Numbered from the stretch's first letter, positions 35,033 to 44,332 are shown. The stretch is 64,000 nt of DNA from CAZNFR01 sp964572225 (GCA_964572225.1 CAZNFR010000008.1:1-64000); one strand, 5' to 3'. Notes: generated by a model not told the origin, from the sequence alone. Program-made: numbers and translations.

Positions 35033-35320
35033 ATGAAAGATTTGTGCGTGCCTATACCGAATTTTGGCGAGGCTGAGTTTGCAGAGATCGAACTCAGGGT
35101 AGGAGAAAAGAAAGTCAATTATAACTACCGCGTGGTCTCGTTTCCCTGGGATGAGGAAGAGGATCGAAGCCATTACGAAGATGAGCTCTCACTCTCTCTT
35201 GCCCGGGTGCAAAGACTCAAAAAGTCGATTGAAAGCTATGACAATAGCTGGGAACTGATCCAGATTTTCAATCCCCTGGAAAATGCAAAGCATATTCAGG
35301 TTTTATACCGAAAAAAATAA
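35033..35320 (+). CDS. Small uncharacterised protein in the export operon
   Basis: Encodes 95 residues, acidic, no signal peptide or membrane helix. The sequence begins MKDLCVPIPNFGEAEFAEIELRV and continues with a helix (SHYEDELSLSLARVQRLKKSIESY) and ends NAKHIQVLYRKK. I do not recognise the family. It lies 30 bases after the ATPase gene, in the place where the permease gene is usually found, and 81 bases before the TolC-family gene. A regulatory or adaptor role for the ATPase is possible but has no sequence support. Confidence 0.65.
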   Translation: MKDLCVPIPNFGEAEFAEIELRVGEKKVNYNYRVVSFPWDEEEDRSHYEDELSLSLARVQRLKKSIESYDNSWELIQIFNPLENAKHIQVLYRKK

Positions 35321-35401
35321 CAACAGAATCATTTCCTCCTTTTCTGCAGGAAGCATTGAAACTCGTGCAGATTTGGGGCTTATAAGCATAAGGATTTCAT
35401 T

Positions 35402-36751
35402 ATGAGATTAGTAACATCTGGCCTGTTCATTTTTGCTTTCGTTGCCGGTGCTTTCGCGCAGCAACAAACCTGGACTTTGCAGGACTGTATCAGCTATGCG
35501 CACGAGAACAATCTCACGATCAAGAGGGAAGAACTCAATACTCAACTTGCCGTGGAAGATTATGAGCAATCACGCTTTGATCTGCTTCCAAATCTGAATT
35601 TCGGTGCCAATCATGATATCAGCTCTGGTCGTTCGCTTAACCTGGAAACCTATGAGTATGAAAACCGGAAAATTCAGCAGGGATCGGTTGGCCTTCGGAG
35701 CAGGGTTACGGTTTTTAGCGGACTGGAAAATCTGAACAATATTCAAAAGCAGAAATTCCTTTTCATGAAAAGTGAAGAGGATCTTAAGAAGGTCAAAAAT
35801 GATATCAGCCTGAGCATTGCAACCAACTACCTGCAGATTCTTTTTGATGAGGAGATCCTGGAGGTGGCCAAATCCCAGTATGAAGTTACCCGGCTGCAGG
35901 TGGAGAGAACAGAAAGGCTGGTGGAGGTGGGCAATGTGGCCAAGGGAGAACTGCTTGAGATCAAGGCCCAGGCGGCCACGGAGAAACTCAATGTTACCAA
36001 TGCAGAAAATAACCTTCATCTCTCTGTACTTGATCTTACCCAGTTGCTGGATCTCGATTCAATCGGGAACTTTACCATTTACAGGCCGGAGGATCTGAGT
36101 GTGGAATCCCTCGGATTACCTGCACCGGTAGACAAGGTCTTCGAAACCTCACTAATGGTGATGCCAGAGATCCAGGGTTCCGGGTATTTTGTTCAGAGCG
36201 CTGAAAAGGATCTGGCCATTGCCCGGAGTCAGAGATGGCCGGAGCTTTATCTCGATGGATTGTACTATTCCAGGTATGTTAACGGATTGATGAATCCCCT
36301 GGATACCATCCCGCCTTTTGATGATTATCTACTCACCGACCAAATTGTCGATAATCAGTATCGCCAGCTTACCGTGGGCATTGCGATTCCCCTCTTTAAC
36401 CGGTTTAATACCCAAACCCAGATTTCCAAATCCAAAATCAACCTGGAAGATGCGGAATTGCAAAGGGAACTGGCAAGACAGTCTCTGTACAAAACCATTC
36501 AGCAGTCACACGCCGATGCACTGGCTGCTTTGGAAAAATATAATTCGGCTTTTGAGGCAGTCAGTTCCAATGAGGAGGCATTTAACTACACACAGCAAAA
36601 GTTTGAAGTCGGATTGGTGAATTCGGTCGATTTCAACATAGCCAAAAATAACCTTACCCGGGCAAGATCCGATCTCGTTCAGGCGAAGTTCGAGTATATC
36701 TTCAAAATGAAGATCCTTGATTTTTACCAGGGCAAACCCATCTCACTATAA
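35402..36751 (+). CDS. TolC-family outer-membrane efflux protein
   Basis: Encodes 449 residues with a signal peptide (LVTSGLFIFAFVAGAFAQQ) and two repeats of the outer-membrane efflux protein fold (WTLQDCISYAHENNLTIKREELN … and LYLDGLYYSRYVNG … LFNRFNTQTQISKSKINLEDAELQRELARQSLYKTIQQ). Long amphipathic helices build the periplasmic tunnel. It completes a tripartite exporter with the adaptor gene upstream. A strong terminator lies 30 bases after the stop. Confidence 0.93.
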   Translation: MRLVTSGLFIFAFVAGAFAQQQTWTLQDCISYAHENNLTIKREELNTQLAVEDYEQSRFDLLPNLNFGANHDISSGRSLNLETYEYENRKIQQGSVGLRSRVTVFSGLENLNNIQKQKFLFMKSEEDLKKVKNDISLSIATNYLQILFDEEILEVAKSQYEVTRLQVERTERLVEVGNVAKGELLEIKAQAATEKLNVTNAENNLHLSVLDLTQLLDLDSIGNFTIYRPEDLSVESLGLPAPVDKVFETSLMVMPEIQGSGYFVQSAEKDLAIARSQRWPELYLDGLYYSRYVNGLMNPLDTIPPFDDYLLTDQIVDNQYRQLTVGIAIPLFNRFNTQTQISKSKINLEDAELQRELARQSLYKTIQQSHADALAALEKYNSAFEAVSSNEEAFNYTQQKFEVGLVNSVDFNIAKNNLTRARSDLVQAKFEYIFKMKILDFYQGKPISL

Positions 36752-36781
36752 TTCACTGCCTTCAAGCAGTTTTGTAAAATC

Positions 36782-36818
36782 ATGCCGGAATTGATCCTAT
36801 CGTTCCGGCATTTTTTTT
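36782..36818 (+). terminator. Rho-independent terminator of the export operon
   Basis: ATGCCGGAA (36782-36790) and TTCCGGCAT (36803-36811) form an exact 9-pair stem with a 12-base loop, followed by eight T residues (36811-36818). Confidence 0.85.
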
Positions 36819-36896
36819 ACGAAAAACCTAAAAAAAGACCTTTCATTTTGAATCCCGGGGAAGGGCATTACGTTCAATACCTAAAACCGCGTACCT

Positions 36897-37442
36897 ATGA
36901 GGAAAATACTGATCACTCTAATCCTTTCTTCTGTCCTTATCCATGTTTCTGCACAATCTTTCAATACCGGAAAGCTTCTGGACCGGGGGACCTATTCCCT
37001 GGGAGCCAATCCCCTTTTTACCGGATCCAATAATGCCTTCAGCATGTACCTGCACGGGGACGCCGGGTTGTCACGAAAAATGGACTTTGCGGTCCGATAT
37101 GGGATCTTTGAAGGGGACGATTATTTCGGTGCCGATTTTGAATGGGGACTTTATTATACACCCGGAATACAACTTTCTCTGGTCACCGGTGCCCACGTTC
37201 AAAGGGATATGGGACTGGATTTGGGCTTATGTGTGTCTTTTTCGCTTACTCCGGAGATCTACCTTTTTTCCGGGATGGATATGGATATTGAATTTGATGC
37301 TGAAACTGAGTTTTTCACCTGGATCCCGATCGGACTGGAGATCTATCTTCGAAGGCAGTTGTCGGTGATCATGGAAGCCGACCTGGCAATTTCCGAATTT
37401 GCCCCGAATCTGTTTGGGGGAGGGGTAGCGGTTTATTTCTGA
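36897..37442 (+). CDS. Small outer-membrane beta-barrel-like protein
   Basis: Encodes 181 residues with a signal peptide (RKILITLILSSVLIHVSAQ) and alternating-hydrophobicity strands (GTYSLGANPLFTG, MDFAVRYGIFEG, YFGADFEWGLYY, GVAVYF at the end) that suggest an eight-stranded barrel ending in an aromatic residue, as in OmpA/OmpX-like proteins. No specific family is recognised. Its stop overlaps the convergent GNAT gene by 10 bases. Confidence 0.7.
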   Translation: MRKILITLILSSVLIHVSAQSFNTGKLLDRGTYSLGANPLFTGSNNAFSMYLHGDAGLSRKMDFAVRYGIFEGDDYFGADFEWGLYYTPGIQLSLVTGAHVQRDMGLDLGLCVSFSLTPEIYLFSGMDMDIEFDAETEFFTWIPIGLEIYLRRQLSVIMEADLAISEFAPNLFGGGVAVYF

Positions 37443-37945
37443 ACAATCCCCTTTTCCAAACAAAAAAACAAATCTTTCTGATAGGCCAGGTTTATTTCCC
37501 GTACTTTTCGGTACCCTGTTTTTTCGTAAAGTCTTCTGGCCTGAAGGTTTTTGGAAATGACATCCAGGCGGATGGAAGTAAACTGATTATTTGCTGCAAA
37601 TTCCTCTGCGTAAATCATCATTTTTTCTGCGATCCCCCTGTTCCGGAAGGAAGGGTGTACCCCCAGCCTGTGTACCACCAGGTAAGAATCTCCAAACTCC
37701 CATTCGAGTTCCGAATATTCATCCGGTTGTCGGTTATCCAGACACATGGCAGCGAATATGACTTCGTTTTCCCGGAATACATGAAGGTTCCCATTTAGGA
37801 TGTCTTTCCTTACGGTTTCAGGATCGGGGTAAGCATAATTCCAGTTGAAGAGTCCGGCTTTGTTCATCAGGGGAACGCATGACCGGTAGATATACATCAC
37901 GCCGGTAAAATCATCAATTTCAGCTTTTTCGATTTTTGCAATCAT
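37433..37945 (-). CDS. GNAT-family N-acetyltransferase
   Basis: Encodes 170 residues. The acetyl-CoA site is seen in YLVVHRLGVHPSFRNRGIAEKMMIYAEEFA (the R/Q-x-x-G-x-G/A loop reads RNRGIA), followed by SIRLDVISKNLQARRLYEKTGYRKV. The substrate is not predictable; the family acetylates proteins, amino acids, sugars or drugs. The start overlaps the stop of the amidohydrolase gene by four bases, so both are translated from one mRNA. Confidence 0.87.
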   Translation of the reverse strand: MIAKIEKAEIDDFTGVMYIYRSCVPLMNKAGLFNWNYAYPDPETVRKDILNGNLHVFRENEVIFAAMCLDNRQPDEYSELEWEFGDSYLVVHRLGVHPSFRNRGIAEKMMIYAEEFAANNQFTSIRLDVISKNLQARRLYEKTGYRKVREINLAYQKDLFFCLEKGIVQK

Positions 37946-39579
37946 TTTTGGGATGTGTAGACTTCTTCACCCAGGATTACGGTGGACAGGACGCTGGCTT
38001 CCGGAACCTTGTGCAGATCATCCTCCATCAGGTCGGTGTCCAGAATCACAAAATCGGCAGATTTACCGGGTTCCAGGCTTCCATGACGGTTCTCTTCAAA
38101 ACCTGCCCTGGCTGCCCAGATGGTCATGGCCCGCAATGCCTGTTCCCGGTTGAGGGCTTCTTCAGGCTGAAAACCACCTTCCGGGTAAGCCTTCAGGTCT
38201 TTTCTGGCTACTCCTGCATAAAAACCCAGAAGAGGATTGATACTTTCAATAGGAAAATCACTTCCGTTGGGCAACCAGCCATTGGTATTCAGAAGGGAAC
38301 GGTAGGTATACGCATGCCTGATCCGTTCTCCCAGCCTTTCATCTGCCCAGTACATGTCGGAGGTGGCATGAGTGGTTTGTATGGAAGGAATAATGTTGTA
38401 CTCGCTGAAATAGGAGTAGTCGTCAGGATTTACGATCTGGGCATGTTCAATCCGCCAACGCTTATCGTTGGGTCCTCCGAGAAGGTCCGAATATATTTCC
38501 AGGATCTTCCGGTTGGCAGCATCCCCGATACAATGGGTATTTACCTGATAACCAAAGGAATCGACTTGTAGTGCAATTTCCCTGATATAGTCCTCCGATT
38601 TCAGAAAAAGACCGTAATTATCAGGATCATCCGAATATGGTTCCAACAAGCGGGCTCCTCTTGAACCCAGGGCCCCGTCCATAAAAAGTTTGACAGATCG
38701 TATACTTAACCTTTCAGTTGTGAAAATACCCTGCCTCAGGTAATGGTTTATATTTTCATCTGTCGGACTTAGCATAGCATAAATTTTCATTTTGAGCTCA
38801 CCGTTTTTATGCATCTCCCGAATGTTATCAATCACCTCTTTCTCAAGTCCGGCATCATGCACAGAGGTTAGTCCAACGGCGAAGCACTTTTCCTGGGAAT
38901 CGAGGAGGGAACGGCGGATCTCCTCTTTTTCCGGTTGCGGTATTTTGTCCTGAACCAGAGTGATCGCGTTATCAATCAGTATTCCTGTGAGTTGCCCGTC
39001 CATCACTTCAATTTCACCGCCCTCTACTTTTGTATTTTCCGTAATCCCTGCTTTTTTCAATGCAACGGAATTCACCAGGGCTGCATGACCGTCAATCCGG
39101 ATAAGGATCACAGGCCTTTCGGGAAACATCTCGTCCAGACGGGTCCGATCCGGAAATCGCTTCACCTCCCAGTCGTTCTGATCCCATCCCCTGCCTGTTA
39201 TCCAACCCATAGGATGTACCCTGGAGTGTTCCTCGAGTATGCCCAGAATCTCATCAAAGGATCCGGTTCCGGTAAGATCGGCCGATTGAAGGAAATTGCC
39301 ATACCCGTAAAAGTGACAATGAGGATCAATGAATCCGGGGTAAACAAACATGCCATTCAGGTCTTTGGTTTCCAGGCCTTTATATTTTTTCTCCAACTCT
39401 TCCCGGGAACCAAGTGCGAGAATTTGACCATCCCGGATAGCCATCGCTTCAAAAATGTTAAAATCAGCATCAACGCTATAGATTTTTGCATTGTAAATAA
39501 TCATATCTGCTTCCTCCTGACTGGGTTTACATCCTGAAATTAAAAGAACCGTTAAGATCAGCAACGTGAATTTGTTCAT
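37942..39579 (-). CDS. YtcJ-like metal-dependent amidohydrolase lipoprotein
   Basis: Encodes 545 residues. A lipobox (LLISGC, Cys17) places it in the envelope, which is unusual for an amidohydrolase but common among Bacteroidota YtcJ-like proteins. The N-terminal composite domain (MIIYNAKIYSVDADFNIFEAMAIRDGQILALGSREEL) and the metal motif GFIDPHCHFYGYG are clear; later come SVHDAGLEKEV, VNTHCIGDAANRKIL and RIEHAQIV with metal-binding His residues, and GSDFPIESINPL with the catalytic Asp. It hydrolyses an amide or similar bond in a small molecule; the substrate is unknown. Operon with the downstream GNAT gene. Confidence 0.88.
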   Translation of the reverse strand: MNKFTLLILTVLLISGCKPSQEEADMIIYNAKIYSVDADFNIFEAMAIRDGQILALGSREELEKKYKGLETKDLNGMFVYPGFIDPHCHFYGYGNFLQSADLTGTGSFDEILGILEEHSRVHPMGWITGRGWDQNDWEVKRFPDRTRLDEMFPERPVILIRIDGHAALVNSVALKKAGITENTKVEGGEIEVMDGQLTGILIDNAITLVQDKIPQPEKEEIRRSLLDSQEKCFAVGLTSVHDAGLEKEVIDNIREMHKNGELKMKIYAMLSPTDENINHYLRQGIFTTERLSIRSVKLFMDGALGSRGARLLEPYSDDPDNYGLFLKSEDYIREIALQVDSFGYQVNTHCIGDAANRKILEIYSDLLGGPNDKRWRIEHAQIVNPDDYSYFSEYNIIPSIQTTHATSDMYWADERLGERIRHAYTYRSLLNTNGWLPNGSDFPIESINPLLGFYAGVARKDLKAYPEGGFQPEEALNREQALRAMTIWAARAGFEENRHGSLEPGKSADFVILDTDLMEDDLHKVPEASVLSTVILGEEVYTSQK

Positions 39580-39636
39580 GGGTATAATTATTGATTCGCA
39601 CGAAACGAAGATACTTAATCTGGAGTAAATTCAATT

Positions 39637-39783
39637 TTGTTCAATGTATATAACAGCGTTGTCGCACAATGGTTAATGGAAGAGGGATTTAAACCCATGG
39701 AGTTGTACAATTATTGCAGGGAAAAGTCGTTTTATTTCGGCGCTGAGGATATTAATAGTAATTTTGCTTTTCTTAATTCATGA
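39637..39783 (+). CDS. Possible 48-residue protein overlapping the next gene
   Basis: The frame is open from about 39620 to TGA 39781-39783, which overlaps the ATG of the following gene as ATGA. Read from TTG 39637 it gives 48 residues such as VVAQWLMEEGFKPMELYNYC; an ATG at 39676 would give about 35. The composition looks protein-like and the overlap is typical of coupled genes, but a TAnnTTTG promoter box for the next gene lies inside it, and I recognise no family. It may be chance. Confidence 0.25.
   Translation: MFNVYNSVVAQWLMEEGFKPMELYNYCREKSFYFGAEDINSNFAFLNS
39759..39766 (+). promoter_or_regulatory. Candidate -7 box (TAATTTTG)
   Basis: TAATTTTG fits TAnnTTTG and lies 13 bases before the ATG at 39780, a typical distance for a short leader. 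No -33 TTG is seen about 20 bases upstream. Confidence 0.4.
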
Positions 39784-41204
39784 AAGTCAGGATACTCATA
39801 TTAGGGCTTGCCTCCCTTCTGGTCCTGGTTCACTGTGAACCTGAGAGTTTTATCACCAGGGATGATGCACGCCTCAGCTTTTCGGTGGATACCGTATATT
39901 TTGATACGGTATTTACCACACTCGGAACGGTTACGCGTACGTTCACCATTCATAATACCCATAAGGATTTTATTCGGATATCCAGTCTGGAACTGGCTGG
40001 AGGGGATAATTCGGTTTTTCGCATTAACGTAGACGGACTGAAAGGTTCAAGATTCACAGATATTGAAATTCCTCCCAGGGATAGCATCTACATATTTGTG
40101 GAAGCCACTCTGGATCCCAACAATAATCCGGATATCCTTTTGCAACAGGATAGTATCGTTACGGTTACCAACGGAAATGTGCAGGATGTGAATCTGGTTG
40201 CCTGGGGGCAGGATGTACACATTCTGAGGCAGGCGGTTCTGGAAACGCAGACCTGGACCTCCGAAAAACCCTATCTGATTCTTGATTATGCTTTTGTGGA
40301 CTCATCCCAGGTTTTGACCCTTTTACCGGGTACCCGGGTTTATCTGCACAGAAGCGCAATTTTATTTGTGGATGGAACGCTGCAGGCAGAAGGTACTGTA
40401 GATCAACCTGTATCTTTTTCGGGCGACCGGCTTGAAGAACTTTATGAAGATATACCCGGACAATGGGGTGGTATTTATTTCTTTCCCAACAGCCGGGAAA
40501 ATCTGCTGGATCATACCGAGATCAGGGGCGCCACCTTTGGGGTCTGGATCGATAATGAGGCAGAATCCCTTACCCGGCTTCAAATAAATAACTCCAAAAT
40601 ACAACATATCAGTTCTTATGGACTGCTTTCCTACAATGCCATCGTCTCCGGATACAATACCGTTTTTGCAAACCTGGGTGGTTCTGCCATCCTGGCCATT
40701 GGTGGAGAGTATGAATTTAATCATCTTACCGTTGCCAATCGATGGGGTTTTTCACCTTCCCGACAGCTTCCCTCAGTGGTTCTGTCGAATTACATAATTC
40801 GCGACTCTGCTCTCAATAACGGGGTAGTTCTGAAGATACCGGTAATTAGAGACCTAAGAAAAGCCAATTTTGGAAATTGCATTATTTGGGGGGATCAACA
40901 GGCCGAAATTGGTCTGGATCCTTTTGACGGTCAGGGCATGTTTGACTATAATTTTGAAAGATGCCTGGGCAAAGCTTTGGAATCTGATCTGCAAACAGGG
41001 AACTTTTCCGGCTTTATCAATAATGTCAACCCGCGATTCATTTCCTGGGAAGACTATAATTTCGAACTCGACACCTTGTCGCCTGCCAAAGATACGGCCC
41101 TGATTTCCATATCGAATAATTTCCCTTTCGATTTAAATGGCAATGACCGACTGGCAGACGGGAAGCCAGATCTGGGCGCATTCGAAAGAATTGAAGAGAA
41201 CTAG
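39780..41204 (+). CDS. Parallel beta-helix lipoprotein, uncharacterised
   Basis: Encodes 474 residues. The leader ends VLVHCEPE, a plausible lipobox (Cys19). After an N-terminal immunoglobulin-like part (VYFDTVFTTLGTVTRTFTIHNTHKDFIRISSLEL … IPPRDSIYIFVEATLDP, similar to choice-of-anchor domains) there is a right-handed beta-helix region (LLPGTRVYLHRSAILFVDGTLQAEGTVDQPVSFSGDR, LDHTEIRGATFGVWID, NSKIQHISSYGLLSYNA). The C-terminus ends LADGKPDLGAFER, the usual last turn of such proteins. Probably surface or periplasmic, binding or processing polysaccharide, but no catalytic residues can be named. Confidence 0.75.
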   Translation: MKVRILILGLASLLVLVHCEPESFITRDDARLSFSVDTVYFDTVFTTLGTVTRTFTIHNTHKDFIRISSLELAGGDNSVFRINVDGLKGSRFTDIEIPPRDSIYIFVEATLDPNNNPDILLQQDSIVTVTNGNVQDVNLVAWGQDVHILRQAVLETQTWTSEKPYLILDYAFVDSSQVLTLLPGTRVYLHRSAILFVDGTLQAEGTVDQPVSFSGDRLEELYEDIPGQWGGIYFFPNSRENLLDHTEIRGATFGVWIDNEAESLTRLQINNSKIQHISSYGLLSYNAIVSGYNTVFANLGGSAILAIGGEYEFNHLTVANRWGFSPSRQLPSVVLSNYIIRDSALNNGVVLKIPVIRDLRKANFGNCIIWGDQQAEIGLDPFDGQGMFDYNFERCLGKALESDLQTGNFSGFINNVNPRFISWEDYNFELDTLSPAKDTALISISNNFPFDLNGNDRLADGKPDLGAFERIEEN

Positions 41205-41245
41205 CTGATTTTTCGCTTTTTTTCCCATAAAGTTTAAAAAGCTGT

Positions 41246-42262
41246 ATGAGTAAAGTTTTTTTTACCCTGGTCCTTATTGTTTCTTTGTCCGTTCTTCATG
41301 CTGCAGAACCGGAAACCCTGGAAATCCTGTTCTGGAATGTGGAGAATCTTTTTCATCCCACCGACGATAGTCTTGTTGAGGATGAGGAATTTCTTCCGGG
41401 CTCGGCAAGGCATTGGACCTGGGAAAGGTACAACCACAAGGTAAACAACATCTGGAAAACCCTTCTTTCGGTCAAAGATGAGGGTTTACCCGATATTATT
41501 GCCCTGTGCGAGATCGAAAATATGGAGGTTCTAAAGGATCTTTTCATTTATTCACCCTTAAAATATTATTCCTACCAATGGGTCCATTTTGATTCTCCCG
41601 ACCGAAGGGGCATAGATGTTTGCCTGGTATACAATCCCGGGAAACTCGAATTGCTGGAAAGTCGCAGCATTTTTCCCGACTTTGCAAGTTCCAGGGGCTA
41701 CACAGGGAGGGACATACTTTATTGCCATTTCCGGTGGGGGCAGGATAGCCTGCATATTCTGGTTAACCATTGGCCCTCCAAATACGGCGGGGCCGGAATT
41801 ACCGACCAGTACAGGGTGATTGCTGCCCGGACTGTAAGGAGTATTATCGATCCCATATTTCATGAGGACAGCCTTGCAGAGGTCATTGTGTGCGGGGATC
41901 TGAATGATGGAAGGGATTCAAGAGCAATCAGGGTGCTGACCGAATCCAGTGGGACCCTTCAGGGTTTGAATTGCATTTATGGAAAGGGTAACCAGACTGA
42001 GGGAACCTTGAAATATCAGGGCCAATGGATGGTTTATGACCATTTTCTTGTCAGTCCTTCCTTGCTGGATCGGTCCGGGATCAGTATTAAAGCTAACTAT
42101 TCCAGAATCTATGATCCCGATTTTCTGCTGACCAGCGACGAAAGGTACGGAGGTATAAAACCTTTCCGAACCTGGGAGGGATATACCTATACAGGAGGCT
42201 TTAGTGATCATTTGCCAGTAATCCTTGAGCTGGAAAAGGGATCAGGAGTTCGGGGGAAATAG
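41246..42262 (+). CDS. Secreted endonuclease/exonuclease/phosphatase-family protein
   Basis: Encodes 338 residues with a signal peptide (VFFTLVLIVSLSVLHA). The EEP motifs are present: ILFWNVENLFHP (metal Asn), IIALCEIEN (metal Glu), LVNHWPSKYGG (His), VICGDLND (catalytic Asp and Asn) and FSDHLPVIL (Asp-His). Members hydrolyse phosphodiesters; extracytoplasmic ones in Bacteroidota may scavenge phosphate or nucleotides from DNA. It begins 42 bases after the beta-helix gene and overlaps the convergent CCA gene by 21 bases. Confidence 0.9.
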   Translation: MSKVFFTLVLIVSLSVLHAAEPETLEILFWNVENLFHPTDDSLVEDEEFLPGSARHWTWERYNHKVNNIWKTLLSVKDEGLPDIIALCEIENMEVLKDLFIYSPLKYYSYQWVHFDSPDRRGIDVCLVYNPGKLELLESRSIFPDFASSRGYTGRDILYCHFRWGQDSLHILVNHWPSKYGGAGITDQYRVIAARTVRSIIDPIFHEDSLAEVIVCGDLNDGRDSRAIRVLTESSGTLQGLNCIYGKGNQTEGTLKYQGQWMVYDHFLVSPSLLDRSGISIKANYSRIYDPDFLLTSDERYGGIKPFRTWEGYTYTGGFSDHLPVILELEKGSGVRGK

Positions 42263-43651
42263 GTCCAGCTCGGCTGCTTTTCGAAACATAAATTCCCGCG
42301 CTGCTTCATATTCATTTGGTATTTCACCCTCGAGAATGGCTTCTTTTATGGCATTCTTGATGATACCTATCCTGGGCCCGGGCTCAATCCCAAACGTCTT
42401 CATGATCTCCTCCCCACTAACCGGTGGTTGAAAGTTGCGGATGGAATCCTTTTCCTCTATTTCCACAATTTTCTCTCTTACCTTTTGGAAGTTTGAAAGG
42501 TGTTTTCTGACTTTTTTCTCGTTTTTTGAGGTAATATCAGCTTCACAAAGTAACATCAGATCATCAATATCATCTCCGGCATCGAAGATCAGCCGCCGGA
42601 CGGCAGAATCTGTTACTATATCTTCCACCAGGGCAATGGGCCTCAGGTGCAACTGCACCAGTTTTTGGACATATTTCATTTTATCGTTCAGAGGAAGTCG
42701 CATCCTTCTGAAAATACGGGGTACCATCTTTGAGCCTATGAATTCGTGCCCATGAAAGGTCCATCCGGTAACCGGATCAAAATTTTTTGTAACCGGTTTG
42801 GCAATATCATGAAGCAGAGCTGCCCAGCGCAACCAAAGGTCATCCGATCTTTCCGATAAGTTATCGAGCACTTCCAGGGTATGATAAAAATTGTCCTTGT
42901 GTTTTTTTCCGTTTCTGGATTCCACTCCTTTCATGGCATGAAATTCAGGGAAGATTATCTCTAGCAATCCACTCTCATCCAGCAATTTAAATCCGACGGA
43001 CGGTTTTTTTGTCTGAAGGATCCCCGAGAGTTCATCACTGATCCTTTCCGGTGAGACGATGGTGATCCTTTCAGCATTTCTTTGAATAGCTCCAAAGGTA
43101 ACCTCGCTGATCCGGAAGGATAACCTGGTGGCAAACCGGATTGCCCTTAACATACGCAGGGGATCGTCCGAGAAAGTTACCTCTGGATCGCCGGGTGTGC
43201 GGATGATCCCGTTTTTAATATCCTCCTGTCCGCCGAAAGGATCGGAAAGTACTCCGAAATTCTCGCGGTTAAGGCCCAGAGCCAGAGCATTAATGGTAAA
43301 ATCCCTTCGCATCTGATCATCCCTGATTGTCCCATCTTCCACAACCGGTTTCCTTGAATTTCTATCGTAAGATTCTTTTCTGGCGCCTACAAACTCCAGC
43401 TCACGTCCACGGTAACGAAACATGGCCGTTCCAAAATTCTTAAAGTAATTTACCTTGGGACTGCCCATTTCTTTGGCAACCAGTTTCGCAAATTCAATCC
43501 CACTGCCCCTTACCACAATATCTATATCCTTGCTTTTCTGCTGCATAAGGCAGTCGCGGACATACCCTCCAATTACGTAAGCTTCCATCTGGTGCCGATC
43601 GGCAACCTCGCTTATTTTTGTGAATATCTTATCATTAAGACATTTCTTCAT
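42242..43651 (-). CDS. CCA tRNA nucleotidyltransferase with HD domain
   Basis: About 469 residues from ATG 43651 (MKKCLNDKIF); a TTG five codons upstream is less likely. Class II nucleotidyltransferase head: YVIGGYVRDCLMQQKSKDIDIVVRG with the DxD metal pair, RRDFTINALAL, then RNA-binding regions (DPLRMLRAIRFATRLSF, RISDELSGIL) and an HD phosphohydrolase domain (RWAALLHDIAKPVTK, GHEFIGSKMVPRIF). It adds or repairs the 3'-CCA end of tRNAs; the HD part may remove 2',3'-cyclic phosphate. Normal length for Bacteroidota. Confidence 0.93.
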   Translation of the reverse strand: MKKCLNDKIFTKISEVADRHQMEAYVIGGYVRDCLMQQKSKDIDIVVRGSGIEFAKLVAKEMGSPKVNYFKNFGTAMFRYRGRELEFVGARKESYDRNSRKPVVEDGTIRDDQMRRDFTINALALGLNRENFGVLSDPFGGQEDIKNGIIRTPGDPEVTFSDDPLRMLRAIRFATRLSFRISEVTFGAIQRNAERITIVSPERISDELSGILQTKKPSVGFKLLDESGLLEIIFPEFHAMKGVESRNGKKHKDNFYHTLEVLDNLSERSDDLWLRWAALLHDIAKPVTKNFDPVTGWTFHGHEFIGSKMVPRIFRRMRLPLNDKMKYVQKLVQLHLRPIALVEDIVTDSAVRRLIFDAGDDIDDLMLLCEADITSKNEKKVRKHLSNFQKVREKIVEIEEKDSIRNFQPPVSGEEIMKTFGIEPGPRIGIIKNAIKEAILEGEIPNEYEAAREFMFRKAAELDLFPPNS

Positions 43652-43684
43652 ATGTAGATATGACAAATCGTTCTAAAACAATGA

Positions 43685-43692
43685 CAAAATTA
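43685..43692 (-). promoter_or_regulatory. Candidate -7 box (TAATTTTG) for the CCA-adding enzyme
   Basis: Minus-strand TAATTTTG matches TAnnTTTG and lies 33 bases before ATG 43651, supporting that start. No -33 TTG is found at the expected distance. Confidence 0.4.
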
Positions 43693-43814
43693 CAATTTAT
43701 TGGGCAGTTTACGGACTTTAATCAAATTTAACCTGGTGGTATGGTATTTGTCAATCAGAAATTATATATTTAAAAATGTAAATATTTAATAATCTTAATT
43801 AAAGTTTTTTTGAA

Positions 43815-44171
43815 ATGGTTGAACATTTAACGGCAGAGACTTTTAAGGAAAAAGTTTTTAACTATTCTGAGAATAAAGAATGGAAATTTGAAGGGGACAA
43901 ACCTTGTCTGATTGATTTTTATGCCGACTGGTGCATGCCCTGCAAGATGGTTGCCCCTATTCTGGAAGAATTGTCGGAAGAATATAAAGATAAGCTGAAT
44001 ATATACAAAGTGGATACCGAAGCAGAAAGAGAGCTGGCAGGAATGTTTGGTATTCAAAGTATTCCATCCTTATTATTCGTACCCAGTGAAGGTCAGCCTC
44101 AAATGGCCATGGGTGCTCTGCCCAAGGAAACCTTTGAGAAGGCCATCAAGGATGTTCTGAAAGTTGAATAG
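43815..44171 (+). CDS. trxA: Thioredoxin
   Basis: Encodes 118 residues of a cytoplasmic thioredoxin: active site DFYADWCMPCKMVAPIL (Cys40, Cys43; the middle residues are Met-Pro where most have Gly-Pro), VDTEAERELAGMFGIQSIPSLLFVP with the cis-proline. It reduces protein disulfides with electrons from thioredoxin reductase. Monocistronic, with a terminator 57 bases after the stop. Confidence 0.94.
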   Translation: MVEHLTAETFKEKVFNYSENKEWKFEGDKPCLIDFYADWCMPCKMVAPILEELSEEYKDKLNIYKVDTEAERELAGMFGIQSIPSLLFVPSEGQPQMAMGALPKETFEKAIKDVLKVE

Positions 44172-44227
44172 AAAGGAGACCAGGGCTGAGAATTCTTAGC
44201 TGAACAACTTACCTAAAATTTTACCAA

Positions 44228-44263
44228 CCCGGATAGAAAAGTTTTATCTGTCCGGGATTATTT
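44228..44263 (+). terminator. Rho-independent terminator after thioredoxin
   Basis: CCCGGATAGA (44228-44237) pairs with TCTGTCCGGG (44247-44256; one wobble) with a 9-base loop, followed by ATTATTTTTT. Confidence 0.8.
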
Positions 44264-44332
44264 TTTCCTGTTTTTGGAATAGTGTAGGTGTATTTAATCA
44301 TAATTGGTTAAATTCGGGTAAAGAAAACCTAC

